NCBI RefSeq assembly: GCF_000275825.1 | Contig: NZ_JH719942.1 | Location: 346,380 to 392,229, forward strand | Length of the DNA: 45,850 nucleotides | DNA from: Saprospira grandis DSM 2844 | GTDB lineage: Bacteria; Bacteroidota; Bacteroidia; Chitinophagales; Saprospiraceae | Reading direction: 5' to 3' | Shown here: positions 16,611 through 25,654 of the stretch, one piece after another | Position numbering within the stretch: the first letter of the stretch is position 1 | Layout of the letters: every line of letters starts with the position of its first letter | Made by a program: the position numbers and the translations under genes | Notes under the pieces: generated by a model | What the model was told of the DNA's origin: nothing | Databases searched by the model: none | Seen by the model: the letters and a program-made list of their open reading frames with translations, nothing else

Positions 16611-17038
16611 TTAGGGGACTCCCCCTAGCCATCTGGATCGTTACATTTAGCTCTGGCGTGACGCCGGAGCCATCTGGATCGTTACATTTAGCTCTGGCGT
16701 GGCGCCGGAGCCATCTGGATCGTTACATTTAGCTCCGGGGATTCCCCAGAGCCATCTGGATCCTTACATTTAACTCCGGGGATTCCCCAGAGCCATCTGG
16801 ATCGTTACATTTAAGCGGGGGGATTCCCCCTAGCCATCTGGATCGTTACATTTAAGCGGGGGGATTCCCCCTAGCCATCTGGATCGTTACATTTAAGCGG
16901 GGGGATTCCCCCTAGCCATCTGGATCGTTACATTTAAGCGGGGGGATTCCCCCTAGCCATCTGGATCGTTACATTTAAGCGGGGGGATTCCCCCTAGCCA
17001 TCTGGATCGTTACATTTAGCTCCGGGGGTATCTAAATT
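16611..17038. repeat. Tandem array: ten 41-bp units, each a conserved 21-mer plus a 20-bp palindrome
   Basis: The conserved 21-mer (beginning CCATCTGGATCG and ending TTACATTTA) starts at 16629, 16670, 16711, 16752, 16793, 16834, 16875, 16916, 16957 and 16998, an exact 41-bp period. Between them lie palindromes of three kinds: CTCTGGCG-TGA-CGCCGGAG (two), CTCCGGGG-ATT-CCCCAGAG (two) and GGGGG-ATT-CCCCC types (five, plus a relative at the left edge). One unit has a single change (ATCC for ATCG). No ORF spans the array. Confidence 0.95.
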
Positions 17039-17168
17039 GTCCTATTGCTTTTTTCGGGGACTCCCCTACTACTGTTTAGCCAGAGGCCCTTAGCGCTAAA
17101 ATTATGGGGACGCTTCTATTTTGAGCTGCTAACATGCGCTAACTTTTTGCTTAAAGGCCAAGAGTCAA

Positions 17169-17352
17169 TTGGCCCAGCGCTGCGCAGCCGTGGCGCGAAG
17201 CGCCAGACCAAAGCCCGCAGGGCTGCAGGGCCGAGCAGACCTGCGAGCGGTGACAACAAGGACTTTAGTCCGCAGTTCGACGACCGAAGGGAGTAACCAT
17301 AGCGGCGGCTGACCTAGGCCAAAGGCCTAGCCGGCCGCGGGCCCCTAAAAAA
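17169..17352 (+). repeat. GC-rich multi-hairpin intergenic repeat, copy 4, with inserted module
   Basis: Hairpin 1 is TGGCGC-GAA-GCGCCA and hairpin 2 is AGCCC-GCA-GGGCT. After GACCTGCGAGC comes a 46-bp module (17252-17297) containing GGACTTTAGTCC, which also occurs twice in copy 9. The 3' stem is TAGGCC-AAA-GGCCTA, then GGCCCCTAAAAAA. It precedes the ppk gene by about 105 bp. The stretch 17039-17168 between the array and this copy shows nothing recognisable. Confidence 0.88.
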
Positions 17353-17406
17353 GGATAGAATCGAGAAGAAAAAAAAACAGATTCCTGAATCTATCCCTCA
17401 AGTTTA

Positions 17407-17414
17407 TATATTTG
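17407..17414 (+). promoter_or_regulatory. Possible Bacteroidota -7 box (TATATTTG) for ppk
   Basis: TATATTTG matches TAnnTTTG exactly and lies 44 bp before the ppk start. The -33 region has no clear TTTG. Confidence 0.45.
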
Positions 17415-17457
17415 TAGGCGAAGCGATTTTACAAACAACAGACAGATAACTTGGGTT

Positions 17458-19545
17458 ATGGCAACGATCAGAACAGATGAAAACTTTCCGTACAGCAACC
17501 GCGATTTGAGCTGGTTGGCCTTTAATTATCGGGTGTTACAAGAGGCCAAAGACCCTTCGGTTCCTCTTTTTGAACGCATTAAGTTCTTAGCGATTTACTC
17601 CTCTAATTTGGATGAGTTTTTTAGGGTGCGGGTGGCCTCGATCAAGAGCCTCATTCGTTTGGGCAAGCGGACCAAAAAGGCCATTGAGTTTCCGCCAGAA
17701 GAAGTTTTGGACGGCATCAATGAAACCGTGCGGCAACAGCAACTAGAGTTTACCGAAATTTATCAGAAACACATCTTGCCCCTTTTGGCCGCCATCAATA
17801 TTCATTTGGTCAAGGAGGCTGATTTGAAGAAAACCCAGACCGATTTTCTGGATAAATACATTGAAGAAAAGCTGATTCCCTATCTGCAACCCATGCTGAT
17901 TGTCAAGCATAAGATTCGGACCTTTCTGATCAATAATGCGCTTTATTTGGGGGTAGAATTGGGGACCAAAGGGCGGACCCCTCGTTATGCCGTGGTGCGC
18001 ATCCCCTCTCATCGTTTTCCTCGCTTTTTGGTCTTGCCCTCCGAGCAAGAAAACGAGCGCCTGATTATTATGTTGGATGATATTGTGCGCTATGCCCTCC
18101 CTCGGATTTTTCCAGGCTATAGTATAGAAAACAGCTACTCTTTCAAGATGACCCGAGATGCCGAAATGTACCTCGAAGATGAATATTCGGGCGATCTGAT
18201 TGAGAAGATCCGCAAGGGGCTGAACAAGCGAAATATTGGGGCCAGCACCCGCTTTGTCTATGACCGAAATATGCCCGCCAATTTATTGCGCTTTCTGATG
18301 CAAGCCTTTAGCGTGAAGAGTACCGACCGCCAACCCGAGGGCCGTTATCACAACAACTTTGACCTTTTTCAGTTTCCCAACTTTGGGCTACAGCACCTGC
18401 AAGATGATCCCTTGCCCCCGCTAAAACATCCTACGCTATCTAAGGCGCAGGTCCTTTTTGATTGCATTAGTGAAGGGGACCATTTGGTGCATTACCCCTA
18501 TCAGCGCTACAATTACGTCATCAAGTTATTGGAGCAGGCCGCCTATGATCCCGATGTCAAACGCATTCGGATTTTGCAGTATCGGGTGGCCAAGGATTCG
18601 CAAATCATTGCGGCTTTGCGCTCGGCCATTGCAGAAGGAAAAGAGGTGATGGTCTTTGTAGAAGTCAAAGCCCGCTTTGATGAAGAAGCCAATTTGGATT
18701 GGGCCGAAAAACTAGAGAAATGGGGCGCTATCGTAAAATATAGTCTGCCCGAACTCAAGGTGCACTCCAAAATCCTATCTATTTCTAGAGAAGAAAAAGG
18801 CAAGCTACAAGACTACTGCTACCTCAGTACGGGCAATTTTCATGAGGGCACCGCCCGCCTCTATGAAGACTATGGTTTTTTTACCAAAGATAAACGACTC
18901 ACCAAAGAGGTGGATAAAGTCCTCCGCTATTTAGAACATGGCGAGCTGCCCAAAAAGCCCTTCAAACACCTATTGGTAGGGCAATTTCGGATGCGGAAGA
19001 ATATCTATGCCATGATTGACCGAGAAATAGAGCTGGCCCAGGCAGGCCAAGAAGCCCGAATTACCGTAAAGCTAAATAGTCTGCAAGACCATCGCATGAT
19101 TCGCCGACTCTATGAGGCCAGCGAGGCGGGGGTAAAGATCGACCTCATTGTTCGGGGGATTTTCGGTTTGCAGACGGGCATCGAGGGCTATTCCAAAAAC
19201 ATTCGGGCCATCTCTATCGTTGATCGCTTTTTGGAGCACTCTCGGATCTATCACTTTCATAATGCGGGAGATGACAAGATTTATTTATCTTCTGCCGACT
19301 GGATGACGCGCAATTTATATTACCGAATTGAGTGTGCTTTTCCGATTTATGACAAGAGCTTACAGGAAGAAATTAAAGATTTTCTAAATTTGCAGCTCAA
19401 AGACAATGTCAAAGCCCGAATCTTGGACCCCAAGCTGTCCAACCATTACAAAATTGATGAAGGTCAAAGGCCCTTTCGCTCGCAGTTAGAGGTCTATGCC
19501 TATTATAAAAAACAACTAGAAGCTTCTCAGCATGCTAAAAAATGA
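17458..19545 (+). CDS. ppk1: Polyphosphate kinase 1
   Basis: This 695-residue enzyme reversibly makes inorganic polyphosphate from ATP. The N-terminal domain opens with the family signature [17 protein letters not shown] (about 14-30) and [10 protein letters not shown]. The two catalytic C-terminal domains carry [26 protein letters not shown], the phosphorylated-His segment LKVHSK (about His436) and [19 protein letters not shown], whose His is the second active-site histidine. Further conserved blocks are [19 protein letters not shown] and [15 protein letters not shown]. Length is normal for Ppk1. Its 3' end overlaps hemE by 14 bp, an overlap that suggests translational coupling. Confidence 0.96.
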   Translation: MATIRTDENFPYSNRDLSWLAFNYRVLQEAKDPSVPLFERIKFLAIYSSNLDEFFRVRVASIKSLIRLGKRTKKAIEFPPEEVLDGINETVRQQQLEFTEIYQKHILPLLAAINIHLVKEADLKKTQTDFLDKYIEEKLIPYLQPMLIVKHKIRTFLINNALYLGVELGTKGRTPRYAVVRIPSHRFPRFLVLPSEQENERLIIMLDDIVRYALPRIFPGYSIENSYSFKMTRDAEMYLEDEYSGDLIEKIRKGLNKRNIGASTRFVYDRNMPANLLRFLMQAFSVKSTDRQPEGRYHNNFDLFQFPNFGLQHLQDDPLPPLKHPTLSKAQVLFDCISEGDHLVHYPYQRYNYVIKLLEQAAYDPDVKRIRILQYRVAKDSQIIAALRSAIAEGKEVMVFVEVKARFDEEANLDWAEKLEKWGAIVKYSLPELKVHSKILSISREEKGKLQDYCYLSTGNFHEGTARLYEDYGFFTKDKRLTKEVDKVLRYLEHGELPKKPFKHLLVGQFRMRKNIYAMIDREIELAQAGQEARITVKLNSLQDHRMIRRLYEASEAGVKIDLIVRGIFGLQTGIEGYSKNIRAISIVDRFLEHSRIYHFHNAGDDKIYLSSADWMTRNLYYRIECAFPIYDKSLQEEIKDFLNLQLKDNVKARILDPKLSNHYKIDEGQRPFRSQLEVYAYYKKQLEASQHAKK

Positions 19546-20560
19546 TTTGTTTCTCCGAGTGGCCAAAGGCGAAGCCACAGAACGTCCGCCCGTTTGGCTG
19601 ATGCGTCAAGCTGGACGCATTTTGCCTCAATATCGCGCCATCCGCAATAGTCTTTCTGGCTTTAAGGAATTGGTCGAACGGCCCGAATTGGCCGCAGAGG
19701 TCACTATCCAACCCGTAGACGAACTAGGGGTAGATGCCGCCATTATTTTCTCCGATATTTTGGTCATCCCCGAGGCGATGGGCCTTCCTTACGAGATGGT
19801 CGAGAAGAAAGGACCTCGCTTTCCTAAAACCATCGAAACGGCCAAAGACATCGAGCAGCTATTGGTTGGCGATGCCGCCGCCGAGGAGCTACAATATGTA
19901 TACGAGGCCCTAAAAATCACTAAGAAAGAGCTCGATGGTCGGGTCCCCTTGATCGGTTTTGCCGGGGCGCCCTTTACCATTTTCTGCTACATGATTGAAG
20001 GTCAAGGCAGCAAGACCTTCTCTAAGGCCAAAAAGCTAATGTACCAAGAGCCAGAGCTAGCCCATCTGCTTTTGCAAAAGATTACGGACACGACTTTGGC
20101 CTACCTCAAGAAAAAGGTAGCCGCTGGAGCCGATCTCATCCAACTCTTTGATTCTTGGGCCAGCGTGCTTCGCCCAGCCGATTTCCGCGCCTTTTCTTTG
20201 CCCTATATGGCGCGCATCGCAGAGGGCTTGAGCAACAGCGTTCCCGTGACGATTTTTGCCAAAGGCGCCTGGCATTCTATGACTCAGATGGCGGCCACTT
20301 CGGCTTCGGTCTTGGGCTGTACCTGGACCCAAAACCCCAAGCAATTGCGTCAAGAGCTAGGCCAGCATCAGGTTTTGCAAGGGCTTTTGGACCCCTGCGC
20401 CCTTTATGCCGACCCCAAAACCATTGAGGCCCAAGCCATTCAGATGCTCAAGGATTTTGGTCCGCATCATATTGCCAATCTTGGCCATGGCGTTTATCCC
20501 GATACGCCCCTAGACAATGTTAAGGTTTTTGTCGATACCGTGAAAAATTTCCGCTATTAG
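19532..20560 (+). CDS. hemE: Uroporphyrinogen decarboxylase
   Basis: This 342-residue enzyme converts uroporphyrinogen III to coproporphyrinogen III in heme synthesis. Signature 1, [17 protein letters not shown] (about 19-35), holds the conserved arginines, and signature 2 [16 protein letters not shown] lies near 146-161. The substrate-binding Asp is in [14 protein letters not shown] (about 71-84), and the conserved HGVYPDTP block is near the C-terminus. The start ATG at 19532 lies inside the last codons of ppk1 in another frame. A strong terminator follows directly. Other hem genes are not in the window. Confidence 0.96.
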   Translation: MLKNDLFLRVAKGEATERPPVWLMRQAGRILPQYRAIRNSLSGFKELVERPELAAEVTIQPVDELGVDAAIIFSDILVIPEAMGLPYEMVEKKGPRFPKTIETAKDIEQLLVGDAAAEELQYVYEALKITKKELDGRVPLIGFAGAPFTIFCYMIEGQGSKTFSKAKKLMYQEPELAHLLLQKITDTTLAYLKKKVAAGADLIQLFDSWASVLRPADFRAFSLPYMARIAEGLSNSVPVTIFAKGAWHSMTQMAATSASVLGCTWTQNPKQLRQELGQHQVLQGLLDPCALYADPKTIEAQAIQMLKDFGPHHIANLGHGVYPDTPLDNVKVFVDTVKNFRY

Positions 20561-20583
20561 GCCATTTTGCCTTTATGGAAGCG

Positions 20584-20618
20584 AAGAAGAAGTTGTAGGC
20601 TTACAACTTCTTTTTTTT
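20584..20618 (+). terminator. Terminator of ppk1-hemE
   Basis: AAGAAGTTGTA / TACAACTTCTT with loop GGCT is followed by eight T residues. The T run merges into the poly-T end of repeat copy 5. Confidence 0.88.
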
Positions 20619-20768
20619 GGGGCTGCCCCGCCCTGCGGGCGGGTCGGGCCATTGCGCAGCTCGCAGGTCTGCTCGGCCCTGCGGCGGCTTTGCCGCCTTG
20701 GTCTGCCGCCTTCGGCGGCCCTGCTACAGCCCCTCAGCCTGCGGCGGCTTCGCCGCCTGTCCTCCGCA
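20611..20768 (-). repeat. GC-rich multi-hairpin intergenic repeat, copy 5
   Basis: Minus-strand stems are GCCGCC-GAA-GGCGGC, GGCGGC-AAA-GCCGCC and CCGCCC-GCA-GGGCGG. The 5' portion is diverged and extended by another GGCGGC-GAA-GCCGCC hairpin (about 20738-20756). Confidence 0.85.
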
Positions 20769-20859
20769 AGATGGACCAAAAAACAGGAATTAGAGTTCTA
20801 AAATGCTAAACTTTTTACTCCTTTTTTGTTTGAAACAGTTATCACTAAAAAAGAATAGA

Positions 20860-21225
20860 ATGAGTACCTTGATTCTTGGTGCTTCTAGCAAGCCTCAGCG
20901 CTATGCCTATGAAGCCGCCCGCCGCCTCTTAGCCATAGGAGAAACCGTTTATCCCCTAGGCTATCGGGCCGGAAAAACCGCTGGATCTCTCGACATATTA
21001 ACCAAATTTCCTACTGAGGCTCAAATAGATAGCATCACCCTCTATCTTCGGCCCAGTCTACAAGAAGAATACTTTGCCCCTATTGTTGCCCTGGCGCCCA
21101 GACGCATCATCTTTAACCCTGGAACAGAAAACCCCCAGTTCCAACAGCGTTTGCAGGCCGCACTTCCCCAGACCGAAATCATGATGGCCTGCACTTTGGT
21201 CCTGATTAGCATGGGAGAATACTAA
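20860..21225 (+). CDS. CoA-binding domain protein (Rossmann fold)
   Basis: This 121-residue single-domain protein is of the CoA_binding_2 / YccU-like type. The nucleotide-binding start TLILGASSKPQRYAYEAARRL (counted in two parts, about 3-23) has the GASxxPxRYxxxA motif. It is followed by VYPLGYRAGKTAG (about 33-45), ITLYLRPSLQEEYF and RRIIFNPGTENPQF (about 87-100), all expected of the family. Its cellular role is unknown in general. In Bacteroidota it is a common small cytosolic protein. The frame is open from 20803, but the ATG at 20860 starts the conserved strand. It is monocistronic as far as can be seen. Confidence 0.88.
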   Translation: MSTLILGASSKPQRYAYEAARRLLAIGETVYPLGYRAGKTAGSLDILTKFPTEAQIDSITLYLRPSLQEEYFAPIVALAPRRIIFNPGTENPQFQQRLQAALPQTEIMMACTLVLISMGEY

Positions 21226-21324
21226 AACAAATAGCATTTAGAAACTTAAAAAACAAAGCAAACCCAAAGGGAAAATTAGTGAAGAACAAGCCTAAATATT
21301 CACTAACCACAAGTTATATTCCCT

Positions 21325-22170
21325 ATGTCAGCAGAAAAGTATCTGCAACAATTTTACATTACAGCAGAAGACTGTAGAAACGTCCGTGCCCTTTGGCAGG
21401 ACATCAAAGGCGATGCCGCCTGGATATTTGATGAGTTTTATGCCTGGCTGCCTTCTGTAGGAGGGCTAGGCGAGCGATTTAGAGACCCTAATCTAGTTCG
21501 CTCTAACCGCAAACTCGTAGAGGCCCATTGGGGGCAGTTTTTTTCTGCCCATATTGATCAGGCCTATATTGATAGCCGCAAAAAGATTGGCCAACGTCAT
21601 GCTTTTGAAGGCCTGCCCTTGCATGCCTACTATTCTGGAGTGGCCAAACTAGATAGCCTTTTTGAGGAGCTCTTTCTCCGCCTTGGCGTCAATGATGTTA
21701 AAAAAATCATCTCTTTTAACAAGCAGCACCGCATGGATATTGCCATTGTGGCCGATACCTATAGCAGCCTGACCCAAAAGAGTTTACAAGATCGCAATGA
21801 GGCCCTCTATGCACCTATTGCTCAGCTTTGGGATGATATTCTCTTTGTGCCCTTGGTGGGAGAGATGAGCCATGAGCGGGCCCAAAACCTACTATCTGCC
21901 ATCTTACAAGCTATTGGCAATAAACAATCAAAAGTGTTTATCTTGGACATTAGTGGGGTGCTCGTCATTGACGAGGGCGTTAGCCAGCAACTCATTCGCA
22001 TTTCCAAAGCCGCCAATTTGATGGGTTGCCAGTGTATTGTCTCTGGTGTTTCCCCACAGAATGCCGTTACGATTGTAGAGCTGGGTTTTTCAACCCAAGA
22101 TTTACAAACCACGGCCTCCCTCAAAGAAGCCATTCGCTTAGGGTTCAAACAAACAGCCGTCCGTTTATAA
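21325..22170 (+). CDS. RsbR-like stressosome sensor: globin-like domain plus STAS domain
   Basis: This 281-residue protein has an N-terminal globin/RsbR-N-like helical domain (about 1-150) and a C-terminal STAS domain (about 165-275). The STAS part matches RsbR closely: VFILDISGVLVIDEGVSQQL (about 207-226), then CIVSGVSPQNAVTIVELGF (about 238-256), then LQTTASLKEAI. In Bacillus RsbR the first motif carries a phosphorylatable Thr (DITGV), here Ser (DISGV), and the second carries Thr, present here in AVTIV. RsbR proteins build the stressosome and are phosphorylated by RsbT. No RsbS, RsbT or sigma-B-type gene lies in the window, so how it signals is open. It abuts an FAD oxidoreductase gene with no gap. 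Confidence 0.85.
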   Translation: MSAEKYLQQFYITAEDCRNVRALWQDIKGDAAWIFDEFYAWLPSVGGLGERFRDPNLVRSNRKLVEAHWGQFFSAHIDQAYIDSRKKIGQRHAFEGLPLHAYYSGVAKLDSLFEELFLRLGVNDVKKIISFNKQHRMDIAIVADTYSSLTQKSLQDRNEALYAPIAQLWDDILFVPLVGEMSHERAQNLLSAILQAIGNKQSKVFILDISGVLVIDEGVSQQLIRISKAANLMGCQCIVSGVSPQNAVTIVELGFSTQDLQTTASLKEAIRLGFKQTAVRL

Positions 22171-23325
22171 ATGAATATCTCTTTGCCTATTTATGATTGT
22201 ATTATTATTGGTGGGGGCCTAGCGGGTCTTTGCTCTGCCCTTCCTTTGGCCAAAAGAGGACTAAAGGTCCTACTCATTGAGCAAAAGGAGTATCCTTTTC
22301 ACAAAGTTTGTGGGGAATACATCTCTAAAGAGGTGCTCCCCTACCTCAACAGCTTGGGCTTTGATCCTTTTGCTCATGGAGCCGTTGATATTCGGCGTTT
22401 TGCCCTAAGCTCCTTAAAGGGGAAACAGGTCCAAACTACTTTGCCTTTAGGAGGCTTTGGGTTATCTCGTCATCGGATGGACCAAAAGCTTTATGAATTG
22501 GCCTTGGGGGCGGGGGTAGAATTTGCGCTGGGGCAAAAAGTCAATCAGCTAAAAGAAATTGGACCAAAAAACTGGTTGCTCCACAGCCAGCAAGGGCAGC
22601 AATACCGAGGCGCAATGGTCTTGGGCGCACAGGGCAAACGCTCTTTAGTTGATCGGCAGCTTGAGCGGGAGTTCATGCAAGAGCGGGCGGGCTTTATGGC
22701 CGTCAAATGCCATTATGAAGGCGATTTCCCGGAAGATTTGGTGGCCCTACACAACTTTGAGGGAGGCTATTGCGGCTTATCTAGAGTAGAAGATGGTCGA
22801 ATCAACCTTTGTTATTTGGTGGCTCAGCGGCAGCTCAAGCGGGCGGGCAGCATCAAAGAGTTGGAGCGTACTATTTTGGGGCAGAATCCTTATTTGGAGC
22901 AAGCGTTTCGGGAGTTTAGGCCCATTTTTTCTCGGCCCTTGAGCATTAGCAATATTTATTTTAGGCCCAAGCCTTTGGTAGAGCAAGGGCTGCCCATGTT
23001 GGGCGATGCTGCGGGCCTGATCTATCCGCTTTCGGGCAATGGGATGGCCATGGCCATAGGTTCGGCTTCCATTATGCAAGCCTTAGTGCCCCAGTATTTG
23101 GAGGGCCAACTGAGTCAAGCTGAATTTTTGGCCCAGTATGCGGCGGCTTGGCAGAAAAACTATAGCTTGAGGTTGCAGGCGGGGCGGAAGTTACAGCATT
23201 TCTTTGGCCACCCCTTTTGGTCCAATTTGGGCGTACAGCTATTTGCGGGCCTACCCTTTATGCAAAAAACAATTATTCGCTGGACGCATGGCCGTCCATT
23301 AACGCCTTGGGATGCTCTACTTTAA
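22171..23325 (+). CDS. FAD-dependent oxidoreductase, geranylgeranyl-reductase-like
   Basis: This 384-residue flavoprotein has the Rossmann dinucleotide motif IIIGGGLAGLCSALPLAKRG (about 11-30), then EQKEYPFHKVCGEYIS (about 39-54), whose CGE is typical of the geranylgeranyl reductase/halogenase-like group. A second flavin motif, PMLGDAAGLIYPLSGNGM (about 274-291), follows. Members oxidise or reduce lipid or polyketide products. It is followed, with a 14-bp overlap, by a methyltransferase gene. In Bacteroidota this FAD enzyme/methyltransferase pair often accompanies a type III polyketide synthase, but none is in this window, so the substrate is unknown. Its start follows the RsbR-like stop directly, consistent with cotranscription. 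Confidence 0.88.
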   Translation: MNISLPIYDCIIIGGGLAGLCSALPLAKRGLKVLLIEQKEYPFHKVCGEYISKEVLPYLNSLGFDPFAHGAVDIRRFALSSLKGKQVQTTLPLGGFGLSRHRMDQKLYELALGAGVEFALGQKVNQLKEIGPKNWLLHSQQGQQYRGAMVLGAQGKRSLVDRQLEREFMQERAGFMAVKCHYEGDFPEDLVALHNFEGGYCGLSRVEDGRINLCYLVAQRQLKRAGSIKELERTILGQNPYLEQAFREFRPIFSRPLSISNIYFRPKPLVEQGLPMLGDAAGLIYPLSGNGMAMAIGSASIMQALVPQYLEGQLSQAEFLAQYAAAWQKNYSLRLQAGRKLQHFFGHPFWSNLGVQLFAGLPFMQKTIIRWTHGRPLTPWDALL

Positions 23326-24019
23326 ACAGCGGTCGGAGAAAGAAGAAATCATGGATGATTTGGAAATGGAGGGGCCAGAGCTCAGGGCCACTTTGGAGCA
23401 AATTGCCTGGGTGAATAAACTATTGGGGGGGCTGGCCATTAGTCAGGCGGCCTTGGCCCAACTGCTGCAGAATTGGCCCAAAGAAAAGCCCTTGCGCTTA
23501 GTAGATTTGGGTTGTGGGGGCGGCGATGCCCTGCGCGCCTTTGCCCTTTGGGGCCGAAAAAAGGGCTATCGTTTAGAATTGCTGGGGATAGATGCCAATG
23601 CCTATTGTTTGGAGCAAGCCCGTTTATGGTCCAGTGATTTTCCAGAAATCCGTTATGTTCAGCTCGATGTATTTGGGGAAGAATTTGCGGCCTTAGAGTT
23701 TGATGTGGCCCATTGCGCCCTTTTTCTGCATCATTTTGAGGAAGAAGCCTTGGAGCGGCTGCTCCTACAGCTAAAGGGGCAGGCCCAATGGGGCGGCATT
23801 GTCAATGATTTAGAGCGCTCGAAATTGGCCCATTTTCTCTTTCGTTTAGTGACAAAACTGTTGGGGGCTAGTCCGATGGTCCGTTATGATGGACTGCTTT
23901 CCATTCAAAAGTCCTTTTTGGGCCGAGAGTGGCGGGAGCGGCTAGAGCGTTTGGGCTATCGGCACTATCGTTTGGCTTGGGCTTGGGCCTTTCGGCATAA
24001 AATACTTTGGTGGAAATAG
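23312..24019 (+). CDS. Class I SAM-dependent methyltransferase
   Basis: This 235-residue protein has SAM motif I LRLVDLGCGGGDALRAFA (about 55-72), motif II LLGIDANAYCLEQAR (about 86-100), the motif III region YVQLDVFGEEF and the post-motif DVAHCALFLHHFEEEAL (about 130-146). The N-terminus RSEKEEIMDDLEMEGPEL is characteristic of the methyltransferases paired with FAD oxidoreductases in Bacteroidota. It overlaps the upstream oxidoreductase by 14 bp, so the two are coexpressed and probably modify the same metabolite. The methyl acceptor is not evident. The start at 23312 keeps this conserved N-terminus; the internal ATG at 23351 would cut it. Confidence 0.88.
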   Translation: MLYFKQRSEKEEIMDDLEMEGPELRATLEQIAWVNKLLGGLAISQAALAQLLQNWPKEKPLRLVDLGCGGGDALRAFALWGRKKGYRLELLGIDANAYCLEQARLWSSDFPEIRYVQLDVFGEEFAALEFDVAHCALFLHHFEEEALERLLLQLKGQAQWGGIVNDLERSKLAHFLFRLVTKLLGASPMVRYDGLLSIQKSFLGREWRERLERLGYRHYRLAWAWAFRHKILWWK

Positions 24020-24036
24020 GAAGCGGAGGACTTGCA

Positions 24037-24168
24037 TTTGGCCTAGCGATGTGGAGGGGTGGCCGAAGGCCAGACCGAAGGCGAAACGAAGTGAAGCCTG
24101 AAGGGCCGAGCAGACCTGCGAGCCCCGCAGCGTAGCGCCTGCCGCAGGCAGGAGGCCCCAAAAAAAAA
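24037..24168 (+). repeat. GC-rich multi-hairpin intergenic repeat, copy 6
   Basis: It starts TTTGGCCTAGCGATG. Hairpin 1 is TGGCC-GAA-GGCCA; the second arm is AGGC...GCCT closing a 13-base loop, and the 3' stem is CCTGCC-GCA-GGCAGG. It lies between convergent genes. Confidence 0.92.
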
Positions 24169-24200
24169 TCGCAGCAGAACACTAAGATTCTACTGCGATT
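24167..24200. terminator. Hairpin between convergent genes
   Basis: AATCGCAGCAGAA / TTCTACTGCGATT (one mismatch) is flanked by an A run on the left, so it works best as terminator for the minus-strand pseudouridine synthase gene. Confidence 0.72.
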
Positions 24201-24217
24201 ATTGAGGGAAAAAAGAT

Positions 24218-25255
24218 CTAGTCATAAATCTTAAAGCGGCCCTCGGTATATTTTTCCCATTTATCTAGGGCTTGTTGGAAATAATCGGGCAGCGGGGCTT
24301 CCAGATAGATTTCCTCTCCTGTTTTGGGATGTTCAAAGCCCAGAGAGAAGGCGTGTAGGGCTTGGTGGGGAAGAATTTTGAAGCAATTCTCGACAAACTG
24401 TCGGTACTTACTGAAGATTGTTCCTTTGACGATGCGGTTGCCATTATAGAGCTCATCATTGAAGAGCGGGTGGCCAATATGCTTCATGTGCACCCGGATT
24501 TGGTGGGTCCGTCCTGTTTCCAGTTGGCATTCGACCAAAGTTACGTAGCCAAAGCGTTTGAGGACCTTATAGTGCGTCACGGCATGTTTGCCATATTCCT
24601 CATCTTCATAGACACAGAAGCGTTTTCGGTTTTTGGGATCGCGGCCAATATGGCCCGTGATCGTTCCCTCTTCGGCCTCTACATCTCCCCAGACGAGGGC
24701 GCGATATTTCCGTTTAATGGTGTGATCAAAAAACTGCTTAGAGAGATGTTGGATCGCCTCTTCGGTTTTGGCCACCACCAGAACTCCCGTAGTAAATTTA
24801 TCGATACGGTGCACTAGGCCGGGGTAGCTACCATTGCCTTGGGGCAAATCTTTAAAGTGCCAAGCGAGGGCATTGACGAGGGTGCCGGTATAATTGCCCA
24901 CGCCGGGGTGGACCACCATGCCAGCGGGTTTGTAGACCATGAGGACCTCCTCATCTTCATAGCGAATATCTAAGGGAATATCTTGGGCGATCACCTCGCC
25001 TTTGGGGCGGGCGCGGCGCCAGCGCACCTTAATTAAGTCATGTGGCTTAATCTTTTGGTTGCTTTTAGCTTCCTTCTCATTTACCGTTACATAGCCGGCA
25101 TCGATACCGCGCTGCACTTTAGAGCGGGTCATGCGCTCCATGCGTTGCATTAGAAACTTATCTAATCGCATGGGTTCCTGTCCGGGATCGGCTTTATACT
25201 CATACCAATCGAACAAGGGTTCATCCTCGAATTCCTTTTCCTCTTTAGGGTCCAT
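24218..25255 (-). CDS. RluA/RluD-family pseudouridine synthase
   Basis: This 345-residue RNA-modifying enzyme has an N-terminal S4 RNA-binding domain (about 29-75, MRLDKFLMQRMERMTRSKVQ then GYVTVNEKEAKSNQKIKPHD). The catalytic domain has VYKPAGMVVHPG (about 108-119), the active-site motif HRIDKFTTGVLV (about 149-160, Asp152) and the QLETGRTHQIRVHMKHIGHPL block. It converts uridine to pseudouridine in 23S rRNA or tRNA; RluD (helix 69 of 23S rRNA) is the nearest model but the site is not certain. It is followed upstream on the same strand by a hypothetical gene, lipB and an isomerase gene, and may be the last gene of that unit. Confidence 0.92.
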   Translation of the reverse strand: MDPKEEKEFEDEPLFDWYEYKADPGQEPMRLDKFLMQRMERMTRSKVQRGIDAGYVTVNEKEAKSNQKIKPHDLIKVRWRRARPKGEVIAQDIPLDIRYEDEEVLMVYKPAGMVVHPGVGNYTGTLVNALAWHFKDLPQGNGSYPGLVHRIDKFTTGVLVVAKTEEAIQHLSKQFFDHTIKRKYRALVWGDVEAEEGTITGHIGRDPKNRKRFCVYEDEEYGKHAVTHYKVLKRFGYVTLVECQLETGRTHQIRVHMKHIGHPLFNDELYNGNRIVKGTIFSKYRQFVENCFKILPHQALHAFSLGFEHPKTGEEIYLEAPLPDYFQQALDKWEKYTEGRFKIYD

Positions 25256-25261
25256 AAATTT

Positions 25262-25654
25262 TCACTTGATTAAAACGCCCAATTCGTTAAGAATGGGAAT
25301 ATGTGTAAAGTAAGCGGCCTGAATACTACCGGCCACAAAGACGTACTTTCGGTCGTACATATAATCTTTCCATAGAAAGCTGATCCAATATTCATTGGCC
25401 ATTTGCACAAGATCTTTGTGCAGGGGTTCAATTTTTTGGAATGAGCTGGGGGGTACCTCCTCAAAATAGTATCGGATATTGGCGGTTTCCACCTCCTTAT
25501 CATTTAGGCGGCCATAGCCTCTAGCCGAGACGATCAACTGCTTGATGGGTTCTTTTTTGAGGTTGAGTAGGTAGACATCCCAAAAGCCGTCGGCAGCGGG
25601 GACAATAGCGAGGCCCACCCCTTCTACTTTTTTAATGGGAATATCATTTTTCAT
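25262..25654 (-). CDS. Conserved-looking hypothetical protein between lipB and the pseudouridine synthase
   Basis: This 130-residue protein has no recognised domain. It looks cytosolic, with beta strands first (VGLAIVPAADGFWDVYLLNL) and a helical, aromatic-rich C-terminus (YWISFLWKDYMYDRKYVFVAGSI). It overlaps the 3' end of lipB by 11 bp and ends 7 bp before the pseudouridine synthase gene. Coupled translation is therefore likely. Confidence 0.75.
   Translation of the reverse strand: MKNDIPIKKVEGVGLAIVPAADGFWDVYLLNLKKEPIKQLIVSARGYGRLNDKEVETANIRYYFEEVPPSSFQKIEPLHKDLVQMANEYWISFLWKDYMYDRKYVFVAGSIQAAYFTHIPILNELGVLIK

Noticed and set aside
16611-17038. CRISPR array
   Set aside because: The repeat-spacer period is regular (21 + 20 bp), but the 'spacers' are palindromes of only three kinds and repeat among themselves. 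No cas gene is in the window.
24362-24817. Plus-strand ORF of 151 residues inside the pseudouridine synthase gene
   Set aside because: It is antisense to a well-supported gene and its sequence shows no family; it arises from codon bias.
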